Shown: one piece after another, positions 32,257 through 35,738 of the stretch
Layout: each line of letters starts with the position of its first letter
Numbering within the stretch: position 1 is the stretch's first letter
IMG/VR virus record: IMGVR_UViG_3300023210_000107
Span: 1 to 35,738 of that record
From: a virus
Reading direction: 5' to 3' (one strand)
Length of the DNA: 35,738 nt
Made by a program: the position numbers and the translations under genes
Notes under the pieces: model-generated
Seen by the model: the letters and a program-made list of their open reading frames with translations, nothing else
What the model was told of the DNA's origin: nothing
The model's database searches: none

Positions 32257-35200
32257 TTATTTATTTTCTAATGTTTGTATTCTTGTTTCTAATTGTTCTA
32301 TTTTGTCTATAGCTTCTTGTAGTGCTTTTGTAAGTACTGGAATTAATCTAGACACCTCTAATGTCTGAGCGTTTATTGATCCATCTTCTTGTAAAGCATC
32401 TTTTTCACCATGAACAGCCTCGGGAACTACTTTTTGAACTTCATGAGCTATAAAACCATCTACAACTCTGTTTTTATCTGAAGTAAAATTAAACCTACAC
32501 GGCTTAAGTTTTTTAACTCTACTTATACTGTCACTTATTTCTTCAATATTCTCCTTTAGTCTATAGTCTGAAGTAGTAACGAAGCTAGTGCCTGAAGAGC
32601 CACTATAAAAAATACCACCTATTTGACCGCCGTTTTGATCATTGAAACGCGCTATATTACCATAAGTGCTACTACCTGTTCTAGCATGGAGCCAACCAAT
32701 ATCCCAAGTAGGAAAAGCGTTGTCTACTACTGTTTCAATAGCTCCTCTATAAGCTGTTGAAGAAGAGTGTGTAAATCTAGAAATACCAACAACATCCAGC
32801 TCAGAGCCTGGATTAGTGGTTCCTATCCCGACGTTACCGTTTTCAAGAATAATCTCAGAGTCTGTAGAATTAATAGTAATTTTTGTTTCATTTTCAACTC
32901 CTTCTATATCTCCTAACTCTAATGTTTTTGCATAAAATCCCCCAGAGCCAGCATTATCTAATGAAATTAAAAAATTATCTGGGTTGTTTCCATCATTGCT
33001 GTCTACTACATTAAGCGAAATTTCATCTAACCCGTTTCCAGCAGTTAAGCTTCCAGTGCCACTACCTGTAAAGGTTAACGAATCACTTATATTAACTGCT
33101 CCTTGATGGCTATTCCAATTTGGAGTTTCAGTATCAGGGTTTGATGAACGTATTAAAGTACCAGTAGGTGTTCCAGCTGATGGAGATGTAAATATCTCAG
33201 ATGTACCTGGATTTGATATAACTTCAACTACAGGTTGAGCATAATCATCAACGCATAACCATATTTCTACTTGACCATTACTTAATTCATATACCTCTAA
33301 ATAGACGTCATCTGAAGTACTTGTATCTCCATCATATCTAAACACAAAGTTTTTAATTGTATTCCTTCTTTGATATATAGCTTCTTGAACCATTTGGTCA
33401 TTATTACCATAATCAAACGCTCTGTCTATTTTGAATCTTGCGTACCCGTCTGCAGCGCTGGTGTTTTTGTAAATTTTAAACTTTTGAGCGCCTGTGCCTG
33501 ATGAAATACCTATAAAAGCTTTTTGACCCATAAGATCATTAGTACTTAACTGTGTATTGTATTTTACAGTACCTGCTACATCCAGTTTAGCACTTGGACT
33601 ATCCGTTCCAATCCCGACGTTGCCCGCAGAATCAATACGCATTTTTTCACTAGTTCCTATATTAAATCTATGTTCAGCTGCTATTGTTTTTGAAATAGAG
33701 TAAACACTAGCGGCACGATCGTAATGCTGTGTTGTATTTCCATTAGTAAAATTATTAGGAAAAAACTCAATACCTTCCGCTCCGCTGTTTGAAACAGTTA
33801 ACTTACCTCCAGGACTAGTCGTCCCAATACCAACGTTGCCTGAGGAATTTATATATAGTCTTGGAGAACCTGACGTAGCTAATTGAATAGTATCTGTAAG
33901 AAAGTTGATGTAAGTATTAGTATCGCCTTCGTGGTATATCCCGTCCGCTAAAGTTATATTTGACGAGTGTAGTGAGCCATTAACATCTAACTTATATCCA
34001 GGACTTAGCGTCCCAATCCCTACGTTAGCATTATGCACTGTAAGTACATCTCCGCTTATACTATTACCTAATCTTAAATCTGCGTCATTTGTTCCTCCAC
34101 CTCTAGCGTTTGTTGAAATATATACTGTTTCGGTATTTGATAACGATTGTCTTAATCTAATGTTTCCAACTACTTCAAGTTTCTCACCAGGACTAGTCGT
34201 CCCGATACCTACGTTACCTGTAGAAGATATTCTTACTTTTTCAGAAGCAGCTGTATCTTTAAAACTCGCTATAGGTTGACTATTTCCACCTCCTTGCACT
34301 TCTAATCCAGTTGCCTGACTCGAAACAAATCTAGCAGCTTGTTGAGAAGTATTAACGTGTATCCCTGATGTTGGATTAGTCGTCCCGATACCGACGTTGC
34401 CAACCCAATTTATTGTCATTGCTTGAGTTGGATTACCTCCTCCTCCTGTAAAAAACCTAAGTCCTAATCTTCCATAAATACTATCTGCATACGACTCTAT
34501 TTTAGCATTTACCGCACTTCCTTCTGAAGAACTATCACTCGTATAAAAATCAATGGCACCTGTAGTATATCCTGAAGAAACACCTGTAGTAGTATCTCTT
34601 AACCTTATACGAGGTTGCACGCTAGATATTTCTAGCTTAGCCTCTGGACTAGTCGTTCCGATTCCAACGTTGCCGTTAGATAGAATTGATAGTTTTTCTG
34701 TTGAGTTTGTATATATACCAAAACTATTGTCGGAAAAACTACCGATATACCTAGCCCCAACTCGAAGCTGTCTTGCTATATCTGTTCTTTGAATTTTTAT
34801 AGAAGATGCAGAGTCGTTAGAACCGTAAATATGTAATTTATCATCCGGACTAGTCGTTCCGATACCTACGTTGCCCGAGGAGTTAATACGCATTCTCTCC
34901 GTGCCTCCTAAAGTTGTATTATTTGCTGCTGTGTATAAAATAATATTATTCACCGCGTTTGCTGAACTTATGCCGCCGCCTATAGACACAGTACCACCTG
35001 TAGCGCTTGAATTAGAAGTCAGTAGCATTCCTGTTATATTTTCCTCACTATTTGTATAGTGTCTTCCCATAAATGTACCATACTTAGTCGTCGCGTTTGC
35101 TGTTGTGTTGGAAACTCTAAAGGCTCCCGCTAGACTTGACGCTACAATATCAAGCTTAGAACCAGGACTAGTCGTCCCGACACCTACGTTGCCATTAGTG

Positions 35201-35688
35201 CCTTCAATAAACAATGCTTGAGGCGATGTAACCGATCCTAAACTTACATCTCTTGTAGAATCCCCTCTTATATCTAGCGCTCCATTGTGGTTTATTATTG
35301 AACCAATAGCCGTTGTGCCGCTTTGCAATAAAAACGAATCATTACTTCTAATCTGACCGCTAACGTCTAATTTTGTTCCAGGACTAGTCGTTCCGATACC
35401 GACGTTACCGCCGTTGAAATAAGAGTCACCATAAGTTCTAACAAGAGTTGTTACAACTCCTCCGTCCGTTCCTTTTAAAATACCCCCACTACCGTTTGAT
35501 TCAAGACGCATATAGTGGTTTGCATCAAATAGAGAGCTAATAGACCTTGTACCTGTGGCTTGTATATTTCCACTAACCTCAAGCTTTTGACTAGGACTAG
35601 TCGTCCCGATACCGACTCTATCGTTAGTTGTATCTACATATAGAACATCGGTATCTACCGCGACTGTATTTAAAAATTTAATTGCCAT
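32257..35688 (-). CDS. Tail fibre with S74 intramolecular chaperone, 1143 aa
   Basis: The shaft contains eleven repeats of the type GNVGIGTTSPGxKLDVxG, the beta-helical fibre repeat found in many phage and bacterial surface fibres. Between residues about 700 and 960 lies a non-repeat insert (for example VYELSNGQVEIWLCVDDYAQ) that may carry the receptor-binding part. The C-terminus is a peptidase S74 (endosialidase-type) chaperone: SDYRLKENIEE gives the Ser1040/Lys1045 dyad with the expected five-residue spacing, and GFIAHEVQKVVPEAV follows. Cleavage before Ser1040 should release the domain after trimer folding. It ends in a coiled coil. The ATG follows a small hairpin (35689-35713). Confidence 0.93.
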   Translation of the reverse strand: MAIKFLNTVAVDTDVLYVDTTNDRVGIGTTSPSQKLEVSGNIQATGTRSISSLFDANHYMRLESNGSGGILKGTDGGVVTTLVRTYGDSYFNGGNVGIGTTSPGTKLDVSGQIRSNDSFLLQSGTTAIGSIINHNGALDIRGDSTRDVSLGSVTSPQALFIEGTNGNVGVGTTSPGSKLDIVASSLAGAFRVSNTTANATTKYGTFMGRHYTNSEENITGMLLTSNSSATGGTVSIGGGISSANAVNNIILYTAANNTTLGGTERMRINSSGNVGIGTTSPDDKLHIYGSNDSASSIKIQRTDIARQLRVGARYIGSFSDNSFGIYTNSTEKLSILSNGNVGIGTTSPEAKLEISSVQPRIRLRDTTTGVSSGYTTGAIDFYTSDSSSEGSAVNAKIESYADSIYGRLGLRFFTGGGGNPTQAMTINWVGNVGIGTTNPTSGIHVNTSQQAARFVSSQATGLEVQGGGNSQPIASFKDTAASEKVRISSTGNVGIGTTSPGEKLEVVGNIRLRQSLSNTETVYISTNARGGGTNDADLRLGNSISGDVLTVHNANVGIGTLSPGYKLDVNGSLHSSNITLADGIYHEGDTNTYINFLTDTIQLATSGSPRLYINSSGNVGIGTTSPGGKLTVSNSGAEGIEFFPNNFTNGNTTQHYDRAASVYSISKTIAAEHRFNIGTSEKMRIDSAGNVGIGTDSPSAKLDVAGTVKYNTQLSTNDLMGQKAFIGISSGTGAQKFKIYKNTSAADGYARFKIDRAFDYGNNDQMVQEAIYQRRNTIKNFVFRYDGDTSTSDDVYLEVYELSNGQVEIWLCVDDYAQPVVEVISNPGTSEIFTSPSAGTPTGTLIRSSNPDTETPNWNSHQGAVNISDSLTFTGSGTGSLTAGNGLDEISLNVVDSNDGNNPDNFLISLDNAGSGGFYAKTLELGDIEGVENETKITINSTDSEIILENGNVGIGTTNPGSELDVVGISRFTHSSSTAYRGAIETVVDNAFPTWDIGWLHARTGSSTYGNIARFNDQNGGQIGGIFYSGSSGTSFVTTSDYRLKENIEEISDSISRVKKLKPCRFNFTSDKNRVVDGFIAHEVQKVVPEAVHGEKDALQEDGSINAQTLEVSRLIPVLTKALQEAIDKIEQLETRIQTLENK
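33812..35615 (+). repeat. Near-identical DNA repeats in the fibre shaft
   Basis: The 11-mer GGACTAGTCGT occurs at 33812, 34190, 34646, 34847, 35165, 35381 and 35594, each followed by a close match to YCCGATACCNACGTTNCC, with a variant at 34373. Unit spacing is irregular (about 180-450 bp), so these are conserved codons of each GIGTTSPG repeat. They could serve as crossover points for fibre length or domain change. Confidence 0.85.
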
Positions 35689-35713
35689 ATAGTAATCTTT
35701 TTTTTGTTACTAT
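35689..35713 (-). promoter_or_regulatory. Hairpin with A-rich loop before the fibre start codon
   Basis: ATAGTAA at 35689-35695 and TTACTAT at 35707-35713 form a 7-bp perfect inverted repeat whose loop is a run of A residues on the mRNA. It ends exactly at the base before the ATG, so it could present the A-rich tract to the ribosome or hide the start. Confidence 0.4.
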
Positions 35714-35738
35714 CCTATCTTCTGAACTAGTATAGTTA

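Noticed and set aside
33812-35615. CRISPR-like array
   Set aside because: The repeats are irregularly spaced, lie within one open frame and encode fibre repeats.

Overview
The window is part of one phage genome, and every credible gene lies on the minus strand, so transcription runs from high to low coordinates. The host is most likely a marine member of Bacteroidota. The DNA is AT-rich, genes are packed with gaps under about 85 bp and many 1-56 nt overlaps, start codons are preceded by A/T-rich leaders with no evident Shine-Dalgarno motifs, and the structural proteins look like those of marine Bacteroidota podoviruses. Terminase, portal, scaffold, capsid, ring proteins and a giant tail-barrel protein come in the order known from crAss-like phages. 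No integrase, tRNA, rRNA, CRISPR or insertion sequence was seen, and no stretch over 300 bp lacks a gene.

In transcription order: (1) 35688-31437 holds a tail fibre with an S74 self-cleaving chaperone domain, a small acidic protein and a holin-like membrane protein. (2) 31379-29133 holds a phage groEL followed by a short groES (the reverse of the usual bacterial order) and a small winged-helix-like protein. (3) 29130-25947 is an accessory block of small basic low-complexity proteins carrying repeated Ser-Pro-x-Lys(-Gln) motifs, with a minimal HExxH metallopeptidase candidate among them. (4) 25947-24568 holds very small genes, including a 29-codon one, and a 196-residue protein that reads like two GroES folds in tandem. 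(5) 24568-10029 is the packaging and head/neck module: terminase large subunit, portal, scaffold, major capsid protein, three head-tail or ring proteins and a 1518-residue tail-barrel protein. (6) 10024-8119 holds a cadherin/Ig-like surface protein and a small beta-rich protein. (7) 8086-1 holds three genes whose order and rising size (224, 408, more than 2055 residues) recall the T7 gp14-gp15-gp16 ejection proteins. The last is a giant protein with an HELLH motif and the start of a HAD-type phosphatase domain, cut by the window edge.

Together the genes build, fill and release a short-tailed virion. The chaperonin genes probably help fold phage proteins such as the capsid protein. The most unusual parts are the SPxK-motif block, a 27-residue segment shared between that block and an ejection protein, the candidate double-GroES protein, and a GC-rich patch confined to the terminase ATPase core.
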